Assembly: GCF_018873765.1 (NCBI RefSeq)
Contig: NC_057925.1
Span: 47,337,010 to 47,401,009 of the forward strand
Length of the DNA stretch: 64,000 bases
Reading direction: 5' to 3'
Source of the DNA: Telopea speciosissima
Lineage: Eukaryota > Streptophyta > Magnoliopsida > Proteales > Proteaceae
A program made the translations under genes and the position numbers. Numbering within the stretch: position 1 is the first letter of the stretch; every line of letters begins with the position of its first letter. The notes beneath the pieces were generated by a model. It saw only the letters and a list, made by a program, of their open reading frames with translations, searched no databases and had not been told where the DNA came from. Positions 25,099 to 36,231 of the stretch are shown here, piece by piece.

Positions 25099-26540
25099 GG
25101 GAAAATTTTACGTACCTTCCCAGAGGTATAACTCATGTACACTTTCACTCGTGAGGTTTAGAAAATTTCACGTATCTCCCCTGCTTTCCAAGCTAAGTAA
25201 CAAAATTACTCCATCTGTTAACTAAACACGTTAGTTGTTTACGGTAGAAATTTTTAAATCCTTTTATGACCAATATACCCTTGATCAGATAAAATGATAC
25301 TAATGCCCTCTTCTTCTTTCTCTCCTTCTTTTACAAATGTAGATCCCCAATATCACCACCACCACCCACCATTACCATCATCACCGCTCTCTGTTTCTAT
25401 TTTACCCATGTTCGTGTTTGCCAGGCAGTCCAATCCCCAAATCAATCCCCAAATCATTTTCCCAAAACTTGCAACTCATCTTCCCCAAATCTGCAAATCC
25501 ACTTCAATGGATTAGGATTCAGGAAAAAAAAAATTCAAGTGGATTTTCCCAATCCACACTCAGATGAATGGTTTTGAACCCCTGCTGTCTTCTGATTTCC
25601 CTTTTTTTTTTTTTTTTTTTTTTTTTTTGGTGAAACCCTGTGCTCTCTTCTGATTTCTCTATTTCTCTCTTCAGTGAATAATATCCCTGAACTTTATCTT
25701 TTCCAATAACCATGTCCACCCCACCCCACCCCACCTGTTACCTGTTCGAGCGAGTTTTCTCCTGTACTTCTTTGAAATCCCGCAAAGATTTATTTAGTGG
25801 CTCTTCAATCCCGATTTATAGTCGAAAAGGTATTCCTCGGATCATGCGATACTCTGGGTTCCGCAGGAAATCCAAAGGCGATTTCTGCTCCTTTGTTTGT
25901 TTTTAACTCTTTAACATGATGAACTGGGGAAATTTTTTTCCCCCTGCTTTGAGTTATTACTTTTTCAAAAAAAATTCTGTTTTGTTTGTTCAGGGTCTAC
26001 AGGATTCTATCGTTGACGCATTAGGGTTTCAAGCCAGTGACTTGAAGATTTCCGATTTTGATATCAGGGACGCGTTGGTTGGCCATTCTGTAGCTTACGA
26101 ATTAGATATTGAGATTGGCATGAAGGTCCTTTCTTTCAATCGATGGGAATATGTGGATCTGCCTATTTTTCGAACCGAAGAAGATCCTTCTCTATCCGGT
26201 GATAGGTAGCAGCTAGGTCAAAAAAAATAGAGAAATCCGAAGACAGCAGAGGGTTTCAAAACCATTCTTTAGAGTTTGGCTTGGAAAGATCCATTTGAAT
26301 TTTTCTTTTTTTTTCTTGAATCTGAATCCATTGAAGTGGATTTGCAGGTTTTGGGAAAATGATTTAAAGAAGATGAGGGTATTTTGGTCAATTAAAACAT
26401 AATTTTAATGTTTAACATATACAGTTAATGGTCTCGGTATTTTGGTTACTTAGTTTAAAAAGCAGGCAAGGTATGTGAAATTTTCCAAACCTCCCCAGTA
26501 AAAGTGTACATAAGTCAGGGGAGATGCATGAAATTTTCCC
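25099..26540. mobile_element. MULE-D: Pack-MULE candidate with TIN1-like fragment
   Basis: The TIRs exceed 300 bp (25099-25605 against 26235-26540, with indels) and start GGGAAAATTT. The flanking 9-mers TTATTCTAT (25090-25098) and TTATTTTAA (26541-26549) match at seven of nine bases. The TIRs enclose about 630 bp that holds two exon-like segments separated by an intron-like gap. The left TIR carries GCAACTCATCTTCCCCAAAT, also found in MULE-A at about 18537, so the two are related. Confidence 0.82.
25866..26209 (+). pseudogene. Captured gene fragment, TIN1-like (two exons)
   Basis: The second open segment (25994-26209) encodes a peptide containing GLQDSIVDALGF, DIRDALVGHSVAYE and RWEYVDLPIF. 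From memory this matches the conserved N-terminal part of the plant tunicamycin-induced protein TIN1 family, a plant-specific endoplasmic-reticulum stress protein. Upstream, about 25866-25890 encodes GNPKAIS, which would precede it after removal of an intron ending TTTGTTCAG at 25993. An in-frame stop closes the fragment at 26207-26209. It lies between the TIRs of MULE-D, lacks a start and the rest of the protein, and is unlikely to be functional. The family assignment rests on recollection of motif wording. Confidence 0.55.
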
Positions 26541-26549
26541 TTATTTTAA

Positions 26550-26990
26550 CTATTATTTAAAAAAAAGAAAACAACATTATCATTCATGTGAGAAGGCCAA
26601 TAAAGGCAGTGTTTCATAAAAAATAAAATAAAGGCATAGTGTTGTATGCCTTAGGCTGAGAGGACCTTTTCCCTAAGTTTTTATTCCCCTTGAATCTATA
26701 ATTTGAAATAGAAAAAAATGTTGTGGGGGAGATTGTAACACCCCTGCACCTAGACACATAAGGAAAATAACCGCCCCATTCCCCATGAAATGCAAAATGA
26801 CCCCTTGTTGATGCTTCTATATGTGGTCCCGGACATAGAAGGCTTCCCCTTTGAAATATTTTCAACAACTCTTAAAATTATACACGTAAATCACAAGTGA
26901 AATTTTTGAAAAACCATTGTTAGGAATTTTTTATAAAATTCTTAAGAAGGTGATAATGCAAAAAGAGAGGATTTCAATCAATTGAACCAA
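26550..26990. other. Intergenic, no gene
   Basis: AT-rich sequence with short repeats of A and T. No element boundary or coding region could be recognised. Confidence 0.4.
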
Positions 26991-26994
26991 GTGG

Positions 26995-27166
26995 CTCCTG
27001 TGCATCCGGGCAGCTGGGCTACATGTGCAGCGCCAGACTCAAGGTGGCGCGCTTTGACCACCTTACCCGTGCCCAAGCGCCTTGCCCGAGCAGGGGTAAG
27101 GCGGTCAAAGCGCACCGCCTTGAGCCTAGCGCTTCACATGCAGCCCGGCTGCTCGGATGCAAGGAT
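26995..27166. repeat. GC-rich foldback with ~70-bp arms
   Basis: Arms 26995-27068 and 27093-27166 are inverted copies of each other, with roughly 85 percent match by eye, around a 24-bp loop. The words GCATCCG, TGCGCTTTGACC or GCGCGCTTTGACC, and CCTTACCC occur in both arms in mirror order. The GC content is far above the neighbourhood. It fits a foldback MITE that could form an RNA hairpin if transcribed. Confidence 0.75.
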
Positions 27167-27321
27167 CTTTTTTGCCAACGTTTCTACCGTGATCTATTGC
27201 CAACCCAATTTAGCAAGATAATCATTATCAAAGGGTCTGGTCATGATGACCGGGTCTCTATTCCAAGTCTCACATTATTTAAAAAAATTTGGTGAATTAT
27301 TCTAATCTTTAATTTATTTTT

Positions 27322-27705
27322 GGGTAAATTACACTCACCCCTTAGTTTTCAAACAAAACTCAAATCACCCCCTGATTTTTGAAAAAACTCAAATCAACCC
27401 TTCTACAGTAACGGTGTTAGTCTGTTGTTAGTTATTGGTTTGAAAGGACTATTTAACCCTTGTACTAAAATATTAGAATTAAATTTATAATACTACCCTT
27501 CATAATCTATGTTTGGATGTCAAGGGTAGTTTAGGAATTTAAATTTATTTAACTAACTGATATCATCACTTAACAGCATAAAACTAATGGTAGGGACTAA
27601 TTTGTCATATTGGGGTCTAAACCAAGGGGTGATTTGAGTTTTTTCAAAAACCAGGGGGTGATCTAAGTTTCGTTAAAAAACCAGGGGGTGACATGTAATT
27701 TACCC
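27322..27705. mobile_element. MULE-E: 384-bp deletion derivative (MITE-like)
   Basis: It begins GGGTAAATTAC and ends GTAATTTACCC. Subterminal blocks such as CTCAAATCACCCCCTG are repeated in inverted order at the other end, so the element is nearly all TIR. The flanking 9-mers TTTATTTTT and TTCTTTTTT are low-complexity and only weakly support a target duplication. A one-ended relative lies at 58930. Confidence 0.72.
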
Positions 27706-27761
27706 TTCTTTTTTTTTGGTAGAAGACTTATTCCCATCAACATTAGTTAAAGCTGATAATC

Positions 27762-30250
27762 TTTTTTTTTGGTGAAAAAGAAATTTATTGACGAAGGAAC
27801 GAAGTTCCTGCAAAGTCTGAGTACAAAGATAAGGAAATACAGGGCGGGGGCTATGAAAGCCACAGAGCTGGGGGTTGGGAAGAAGCACCTAAGGATGCCA
27901 GGATATCTACAGTAGCATTGCCTTCTCTCAAGATGTGAGTGAATAGTACATCCTGAAAATGATAAAGGAGATTCCAGCAGTCCTTCACAATGTTGAGAAT
28001 TCGCCAAGGTATATTTCTGGTTTGGTGATTAAGAATCTCGACCAAAGCTAAATTATCGCTTTCAATAATGATATGAGAGAACCGCTTCATGGCAGCGAAG
28101 GAGAGGGCTTGACGAATGGCTAGTGCTTCCGCAACCAGTGCGAAGGTGAAACCAACTCCAACTACAAAGCATCCGATGAAGGAGGAAGAAGATCTGCAAA
28201 CGCCACCAATTCTGGCCAGACTGGGTTTCCCATGACTAGCACCATCGACGTTGAATTTAAGATATTGACCTATGGGGGGCATCCAGGAGATGAGAGTAGA
28301 TCTTCAATGCGATGGGGGTCCTCCTTGTTGCATAAAGTCCGTGATCTTTAAGCTAGCTCTGAGGATGATGGTGGATGAATTGAATGGCAAATTCCTGAAA
28401 ATCAGATCCCAGTAGCTGTTCCAGATGTGCCATATAATGTTACAAAATAGAGATAGTTTTATCTTCTGGTCCCTGTTCTGTTGATTAGCCATTAGCAAAA
28501 CCTGGGTGATTCCCTCCTCTATGTCGGTACCCTGAAGTAGGTTAACAAATCCAACCTGATTCCAAATACTTCTGACCGAGGGGCATTGAAGAAAAAGATG
28601 AGTAGCATTTTGTGGGCTAGAGTGACAGATTTGACATTGAGGGTTTAAGTTAAAACCCTTGGGGTTGAGAATGTCAGGTAATGGGAGTTTGTTATGCAAC
28701 ATTTTCCAGAGAAGGTGTTGTACTTTTGGAGCCGATGGGAGGTGCCAGAGTTTGAGCCAAGGGGGGTTGGAATGCCGAGAGGTACCTTCTATGGCCAATC
28801 TATATGCAGATGCCACAGTAAAACAGCCCGAAGAAGTGTGAGCCTAGATGAGCTTATCTTCAGTGGGAAAGATAGGTAATGGAATCGACAAGATTGCAAA
28901 AGCAATGTCCGGGGGCCACCAGTGAAAAATTCTCTCACGATTCCAAATATGGGAAGAGGGGTCGATGAAGTAAACTACAGATGAGGGGGAGTTGGGGAGA
29001 AGAAGGAAAGGGGCAAGGGAAGGGGGGAAATTAGGGATCCAATAGTCGAGCCAAGGATTGATGTTGTGTCCATTCCTGACCTGGTGGAGAGAACCCTTAT
29101 GTAAGAGGGGGCTAGTGGAGCAGATAGATTTCCAACCCCAAGAAGAGGATTGGGGGCAGCAGGCTGAGAAGAAGTTGGTAGAAGGAAAATATTTTGCCTT
29201 CATTAACCTAGCCCAGAGTGAAGAGGGAGAGTTAAGGATCCCAGCCTTTTTTTCAAGAATGGCTAGATTCATAGGGGTTGATAATTTAATATTGAGACCC
29301 CCAGCTCTCTTGGGAAGGCAAATAGTTTTCCAGGAGATGGTTGGAACGGAGGACTTTGTACCATTGGACCGAAAGAAATTTCTAGATATAGAATCAAGAG
29401 CTTTGTTGGTAGAATAGGGAAGTTGGAAACAAGACATGGTATATAACGGCATGGCCGAGAGTGTAGACTGCACCAGTACAAGTTTGCCAGCAGGGCTGAG
29501 TAATTTAGCTTTCCAGTGTTGGAGTTTAGAGTTCACTCGTTTAATAAGATCAGTGCAATGAGCCTTGGAAAGGTTACCTCCAATGAAGGGAATGCCCAAA
29601 TACTTGTCCAGATTGGCAGTGGGGGTGATTTGAAAAAATTCACGAAGGCGCCGTTTGATGTTCGCATCAACATTGGGACTGAATTGAGCTCTAGTTTTGG
29701 TGATGTTGATTGCTTGACCCGAGAAGGAACAGTAGGAACGGATAACTTCCTCAAAACTCCTTGCTTTAGTCATGGTGGCTTCTCCAAATAAGATTAAATC
29801 ATCTGTGAAGGTCATATGAGAAATTCTCTTGCCCCCTCTGTTAAGCTGAATGCCCTTGACTCTATTTTCTGCCATTGCAATTGAAAGTTTGGTTGACAGT
29901 ACTTCCGCACAAAGCACAAACAGGTACGAGGAGAGGGGGTCTCCCTGACGAAACCCTCTGGAAGGACGGAAGTTGACTCTATTTTCTGCCATTGCAATTG
30001 AAAGTTTTGGTTGACAGTACTTCCGCACAAAGCACAAACAGGTACGAGGAGAGGGGGTCTCCCTGACGAAACCCTCTGGAAGGACGGAAGTAGGGGAGGG
30101 GAGTGCCATTTGAGTAGGATGCCAATTGAGTAGTAGTGACACAAAACATAATTTTATCCACCTAGCTGTTGTGGAAGCCCAATTGAAGGAGAGTTGTGCG
30201 CAAGAAATTCCATTTGATATCCTATGCACACCATCCCAACGTGTATCAGA
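27762..30250 (-). mobile_element. 5'-truncated LINE (L1-type, plant RNase H subtype)
   Basis: On the minus strand the order is reverse transcriptase, zinc-binding RT-associated domain (zf-RVT), then RNase H (RVT_3), followed by a 3' end containing AATAAATTT and an A tail (27761-27770 on the plus strand). The endonuclease and the start of the RT are missing. The 5' boundary is approximate, near 30210-30250, and no target duplication was found. Confidence 0.88.
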
Positions 30251-30253
30251 CAA
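27851..30253 (-). pseudogene. LINE reverse transcriptase / zf-RVT / RNase H, disrupted
   Basis: The RT shows the FRQGDPLSSYLF block and an F-T-D-D catalytic box in place of the usual F-A-D-D. The zf-RVT segment has CQIC and H-x-F-x-Q-C motifs (about 28560-28660). The RNase H has the expected acidic residues (NVDGAS, AEALAIR, IESDN and a final D). One long frame is broken by TAG at 28844-28846 and TGA at 28304-28306. It is shifted by one base inside a 117-bp tandem duplication of the FRQGDPLSS region (29857-30091). Confidence 0.88.
29857..30091. repeat. Tandem duplication within LINE RT
   Basis: Copies 29857-29973 and 29974-30091 differ essentially by one T in a T run. They duplicate the RT core block and put the upstream part out of frame. 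Confidence 0.9.
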
Positions 30254-30536
30254 AGAAATTATTCCTTGACCGTGGCTGAAGAAAACCGTCTCCTTAATAA
30301 AATGTGTAGGATAAACAAAGGAATATTCCCAATTTACAAATAGTTATCATATCTTCTCTTTCTTTCTTTTTTTGGGGGTAAGAATATAGTTACCATATCG
30401 GTCCGCTAAGTTTTTTGGGAAGGAGAGAGTGATTGTAGAGGTTCGTGCTTAGCTGTGAGGTTCATCATTGCCATAGGATCACCCGTCATGTCTCTCTTTG
30501 ATGGGTTTTATTTTCAAAAAAAAAAAAGTAGTTCTC

Positions 30537-31558
30537 TGTCCGAGAGTATGGTTTACGTCTGTACTCCCATGTATCTATCTCTCTCCTCTTCAAAATAAGG
30601 GGCATAAATGTCTTTTTATATGGGGAGGAGAGATCGATAGACTAGGGGTGTTAACCGGTCAGGCTCAGTCGGTCTCGATCGAGCCTAACCGGGCTTCACC
30701 AATCTCAAGTCCTGCACCGTGACCGACCGTTTAGCTAATCGGGCGGGGCCTGGGTGGACTCGGTTGATCTAGGGTCGGTCTCGGCCTATAATCAGACTAC
30801 TAGAATCGGGCCTTAACTAGGTGATCACAGGGCTATGAACCTGTTTAATTCAAATCGGGCCTTAAACGGTGCTTCACACATATTTTCTTTTCTATTCTGT
30901 TTTTTTCCCCATCTGGCTCTTAATCATTATAAAGAATAAAACCAAATGCTTATTGTGAGCCCACAACAGAACTCAATTGGTGAAAGCCAACACACTTCAG
31001 AAGTAACCAATAGAAGTATAAAACCCATCCACCTCATAACCCAATGACCATATATTAAATAGAAACATAAGAATTGTTTCAACAGGTCAAGAACCAGTCC
31101 TACTTGTGCACGATTCAAGGTATTGGTATTGTGTCCGCCGTATCAATATCATAAAATGATTAAAAAAACAAAAATATTAGTATTTTAATGAGTAAAATGA
31201 TCTGATCCAACATGATATGGCCAATCTATATTGATATTGATAACGATATCAATAAAAATGTATCTTCGGGTAAAATAGGAATTTTAAGAAACCTTAAATG
31301 GGTTGGGCTAGGTTGGGCTATAGTTGGGCGGGCTAGGTCGGGCTTAGAATCGGTCGGTCCAGTCGGGCGCTCGATGGGCTAGGACCTCACACTGGAACCG
31401 CCCAGTTATTAAAGGTGTCAGCCTTAAGTTTAGTAATCGGGCCGGGCCGGGCCGAGATTTAACCGGGCGGGCTAGGTCGGGCCTACCGGGCCGGGCCTAA
31501 AATTGACACCCCTACGATAGACTCATGGGAATGCTGGCTTAGGCCACACTCTCGGACA
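30537..31558. repeat. Foldback MITE (TGTCCGAGAG family), interrupted
   Basis: Left end 30537-30642 and right end 31515-31558 form inverted termini TGTCCGAGAGTATGG and TGTCCGAGAGTGTGG. The hAT-like element 30643-31514 is inserted in the middle. Related copies lie at about 46070-46210 and, as a remnant, 44395-44445. Confidence 0.72.
30643..31514. mobile_element. hAT-like non-autonomous element with perfect 8-bp duplication
   Basis: An 872-bp element with ends TAGGGGTGTTAA and TTGACACCCCTA and a perfect 8-bp target duplication CGATAGAC (30635-30642 and 31515-31522). The interior is rich in CGGGC/GGTCGG motifs and encodes nothing recognisable. An 8-bp duplication with TAGGGGTG ends points to the hAT superfamily. 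Confidence 0.88.
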
Positions 31559-31619
31559 AAAAACTTTCTCCCAAAAAATGTTTGTTTTCATCGAATTTTT
31601 TTTTTTTTCTTTTTTGCAT

Positions 31620-31970
31620 CAATCTTGTTGAGAGCCCATAGGCCCTTAGTGGCAGCCCAAGAGGGTAGTTAGGGGATGGCGTTCTAACTCCCAACTCAAG
31701 GATTGGCGGCCAGAGTTTGGGAGGGTGTAAGGGGGAATAACAGGATGTCAAGCAACCGATGAGCCAAACGACCTCTCCTTTGGACTTAGGCAAATGATCT
31801 ATTATAGACCCTTAGGATGGCATCCCAAGAGGATTGTCAGGTGATGACATCCAACTTCCAACTCAAGGAAGGACGATTTTGGGGTGTGAGGAGGAGTAAC
31901 AAGATGTCAAGCATCCGATGAGAGGGAAAGCCAAACAACCTCTCCCTTGGACTTAGATAATCAATTTATT
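31620..31970. repeat. Diverged tandem duplication, ~170-bp unit
   Basis: Units about 31628-31793 and 31799-31962 share CCCAAGAGG, CCAACTCAAGGA, AGATGTCAAGCA or GGATGTCAAGCA, and GGACTTAG in the same order. They have no coding capacity that I can recognise. Confidence 0.7.
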
Positions 31971-32760
31971 GTCATTGGCAGCCACCACCACGCCAAGAGG
32001 TGCTTCCCATTTTCATCAAAAGTTGTGACCGTTGGAATGGCCCGATATATCCTCCTTTCGGTTTGACATATGAGTTAGATTATCCAAATCGTTTCAATAC
32101 TTTGTGTATTTTGTTTTATGAAATATTTTAAAATTGAGAATTAATAATTTATCAAGATTACCTAATATTTTATCAAAATTTGGACTTTTCCAGCCTTTTG
32201 GTTTTAGATTTTTAGTTGATGCCTTTTAACAAATGGTTTGATTCATTCATGTCTTTTGGTCTTGTGATATGATTTTCAAATATATATAGTTTACTTTGAT
32301 GTATTGCATGTAGGATTCACATCCTCTTCCGTTGAGCTGTTCGACAAGATCGTGCTATTAAGACACGGTGAAGTGTTCAATGACCGCCTTATCTCCATTT
32401 AAGCGACGATCCTACCGAGCAGCTCGGCAATAGAGAATCCAAATTGTTACATGTAACGGTAGTAATTGACCATTAATCCGTTAATTGCAACAATATTAGA
32501 ACTCATGGGTCATGGTCAAGGTAAACGACCCACGTTAGGGGCCGGGGCCTTCAACACTTTAGGGCTCGTGGGGTCCAGTGATATGCTAGCTATCTTTGTA
32601 CGCAGTCTAATCCGATTGACCGGCAACTGGAGAACTGCGTAGAACGAGAACAAGATTCTTCCCATGTTCGGATGGGGTTTCAAGGGGATTTTGACCCCTG
32701 ATCTTTGAAGCAGTCAAGTGGTGTTTTTAACCCTTCTAAATCAATTTTAAAATACTAAAA
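31971..32760. other. Intergenic, no gene
   Basis: No coding region or element termini were recognised. The sequence is of mixed composition. Confidence 0.4.
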
Positions 32761-32785
32761 TCATTGCTCATTGCATTTTTTTTTC

Positions 32786-34287
32786 GGGTTTTTGTCAAAT
32801 GCCCTCCTAAAAATGCCTATTTGTCTAAATGCCCTTTTTCAACTTTTCTAATTGTAAATTCTCTCCTACTTTCAAAACATTGTAGCAATTTAGTCCAATC
32901 CGTTAGTCTTGAACGTTATGTGCAAACGGATTGAATTTTTTGACCATTATGCCCTTGATATAGTAGAATGACCAAATTGCCCTCATTAACACTCAACCCT
33001 GCCTCATCTTGCAAACCCAATCTCTGCAATATGAACTTCTCCGATTCATCCCATGAAGGCTCATTGAAATTAGATTCAGGCAAAGACCCTACAGACTCAG
33101 TTGTCACCGTCGAACTCGCTGTTGGAGCTGGATCTGGGCTTGAATCTGCTGAACTTGCGTAGGGTTGAGGTGATTAAGCCCTATTGAACAACTTCCTCTG
33201 TTCTAGGGTTCTAGGTCTGATATGGATTCAGAGGATGTGTATGAAGATGGGGATTATAGGTATATGGATTCAGAGAAAGAGGATGATGATGTGTTTGGAG
33301 ATGTTGATGATTATAATGTCAAGAAGAAGAAGAACTTGCAACCACAGGCCAATATTTTCTCCTAAATCTGATTTCACGTTCCCTGATTTCAATTAAAAGA
33401 TGAAAAACCTAACGAAAGCTTTGCAAAAAAATTCAAAAAACAAATGAAAGAAAACTGAATCTCTATTCTGAACCACCCAGCTCTTTTAAGTTTGCTTTTT
33501 CTTTCTCTTCCAAAATCCTAAAAAAAACAAACCCAAAAAACCAAATCTTTGAAAGACAGAGATGAAGACAGAAAGGGATACAGAGAAGCGGGAATCAGAG
33601 AGGGCCTTTGCTGCCCACGATGGATCTGTGGATTTCGACCTCCATTATTCTCAGTTTAGTTTAGAAAGTAAGAAATCTGAAATCGGATCTCTCTCTTTCT
33701 TTCTTTCTTTTTCTTTATTTTTCTTCTATTGGGATTTGGATAGGTGAATTAGTAATGATTATCTTTAATCGAAATGAAGGAATTAGAAAAAGATATCTGA
33801 GAGAATCCTACATGAGTTAGGTTTTCTTTTCAAGTGTCGCTATTGCTGCCGCCGGGAATCATGAAGGTAATGTGGGTGTTGGTGGGTCAATTACAGTTGC
33901 AGGTGGTGGGTTAGTTGCAATCCTTCCTGTTTTATCCTAATAAGAAAGAAAGGATACCCTGCTTCCTGATAACTCATGCTATTGCAGCTCTCATAGACAT
34001 GAACGCCAAGTGTGGGAATTTGGCAAAGGGGAAGCCCTTGAAGCCCAGAATTCATGGCGGTGGAGGGAACTTGGTCATGTGTGTTAGTGAGGGCAATTTG
34101 GTTATTCTATTATATCAGGGGCATAATGGTCAAAAAAATCAATCTGTTTGTACATAACGTTCAAGATTAACGGATTGGATCAAATTGTTACAATGTTTTG
34201 AAAGTAAGGGGGACTTGAGAATTAAAAAAATTGTAAAGAAGCATTTGAACAAATGAGCATTTTCAGAGAGGCATTTGACAAAAATCC
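32786..34287. mobile_element. MULE-F: Pack-MULE candidate with PPR-like fragment
   Basis: TIRs of about 210 bp (32786-33000 and 34075-34287) begin GGGTTTTTGTCAAATGCC and GGATTTTTGTCAAATGCC. Internal TIR blocks such as AACGGATTG and AATTGCCCTCA are inverted. The flanks are T-rich and a 9-bp duplication cannot be demonstrated. The interior carries exon-like segments, including an acidic stretch (33222-33363) and a PPR-like peptide (33969-34037). Confidence 0.7.
33969..34037 (+). pseudogene. PPR-like gene fragment in MULE-F
   Basis: The translation contains ALIDMNAKCGNLAKG, close to the widespread plant pentatricopeptide-repeat motif in which ALIDMYAKCG is typical. It is only about 20 residues long, lies between MULE TIRs and has no gene context. 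It is probably a captured fragment, although a chance or short-repeat match is possible. Confidence 0.5.
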
Positions 34288-34296
34288 TTTTTCTTT

Positions 34297-35665
34297 AATA
34301 GGTTTTGCTCATTGCATTGCTAGATCCAATAAACACTATACAATAACAGTCAAACCCAATGGTGCTCGTACATCAGCTCATCATCTGGAGAGAGTGCTCG
34401 TAGATCAGTTTACTCAAAGCAGGACGAAAGGACTTGCTTGTTGCCTCCATTTGCTTTTTCACTAGATCCAATAAACACAACACAATAACAATCAAACCCA
34501 ACCAATTAAAGAACTAACTCACTACCCACCTTGTTGAATTTAAAGTTGTTCTTTGCTTAACTCTTTTTCCTTGTTCAAATTCTCTTTTTTCCATCGATCT
34601 TCTTCACTTCATAGATTCAACACGTACTCAACACCCAATTTCCCTATAATAACAATTGATAAAGATGATCAATTAACCCATTTATACCCCGAGCTAAACT
34701 ATTAAGAAACTAATTTAACAAATCACCCTACTTGAAACACCATTCTTCAACCGTATGATGCATTGGCTTATTCCAAATATGTAACTTAATTAATCTAACA
34801 TAACACTAATTATATCCATCTCAAACCTGGTAAGAGTGAGGTTTTTTCTTCTTTTTTTACCTGGGATAATTGTCTAATACCCATCGTCTTTGTTCTTTAG
34901 TTTTCCCAATATTGTTTTATGAACTCCTTGTTGCGAAAAAAAATTTGTTGCTACTCATGTTGTAGGAATGTTCCTACTATCCGAGTTTACAGCCAAAGAA
35001 ATGAAATAATTCACTTTGCCTTCGGGTTTAAAAATACCCTCTTAGGTTTCAGTAATTTCCAAAATATCTTTTTTGATTTCATTTATTTGGTTGTGAACCA
35101 AGTAGCAGAAAGAATAAGATTCCTGCAACCCAGGTAACGGCAAAATTTCGTTGGTGCCCAACACCACCAAATTTGATCCATATTCCCTGCTTAAGAAAAC
35201 TTAAGATACTTCAAAGATAGAGACTAGGAAAATTGACAAGTAGCTTATACAAACTATCTACTATCTATCAAATGGTTAGGATAGTAACATAATCTTAACT
35301 TAACCTTTTGGGATTGGTGTGTGGTTTGTGTGATTATACTTTCATCCAAAAATAAATAAATAAACATAATCTTAATTTTTGACATAATTAGGTGGCCCAC
35401 TAAAATAATCTTATATAAACTAGTCCGTGAAGTGGCAATTTTCCTTTTGTGTCTCACATAGTTTTTCCACATGGCAAAATGATTTTCGTTGGATAGACAA
35501 TGGACAATAATGGACAATCTGAATAAACCGCTAATCAAATTTCATACTCAAATCCAACTATATAGCTTGTATTGGCATGCATCAACATGAATGTTTATGC
35601 ACATGTACGGTACTCTCACCACTACTGTGGACTTTGCCATATTTCAAATCTTTATTTTATCACTT
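34297..35665. other. Intergenic, no gene
   Basis: AT-rich. A direct repeat of about 38 bp beginning CTAGATCCAATAAACAC occurs at about 34320 and 34463. No coding region was recognised. Confidence 0.45.
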
Positions 35666-36231
35666 GGCAATTTTTTAGGGAAAATTACACTATCATCCCC
35701 TGAAGTTTGTACTAAATACAGGGCAACCCCTTGTGTTTTGAAAATATACAATCAGCACCCTTGAGTTTAGGGTACTTGTTACACTTAACCCCCATCCGTT
35801 AGAGTATTTCCGTTAGTTGTTGATGTGTTGACTATTAATGCCTTAAAATGACAAGTATACTCCTAATGGGGTGTAAACTTACCATTTTGCCCTTAGGGAA
35901 GCCCAAACATCACACCCCCTTCCCCTACCTTTCCCTTCCCTGTTACTTGAACTTACCTGCAAAGGCCGCAGGAAGGCACAACGACTAAGGGGATCGCATT
36001 GGGGCACAGCGACGATGGGAGGCAGTGACCAGAGGGTTGCGTTTGAGTGCAACGGCGGTAGAGCAGGCGACAGGGAGTCGTTGCGATGAGAGGGGGAGAA
36101 AGAAAAGAGAGAAATACAAAGGAAAAAAAAAAGAGAAAAGGGGGCTTTCTTGATTCGATTTCTGCTGGTTCATCGTATTTTCTCAAATCCTTTGGGTTCT
36201 AAGAGCAAAGATTCTTTTAAGGCAGCATAGT

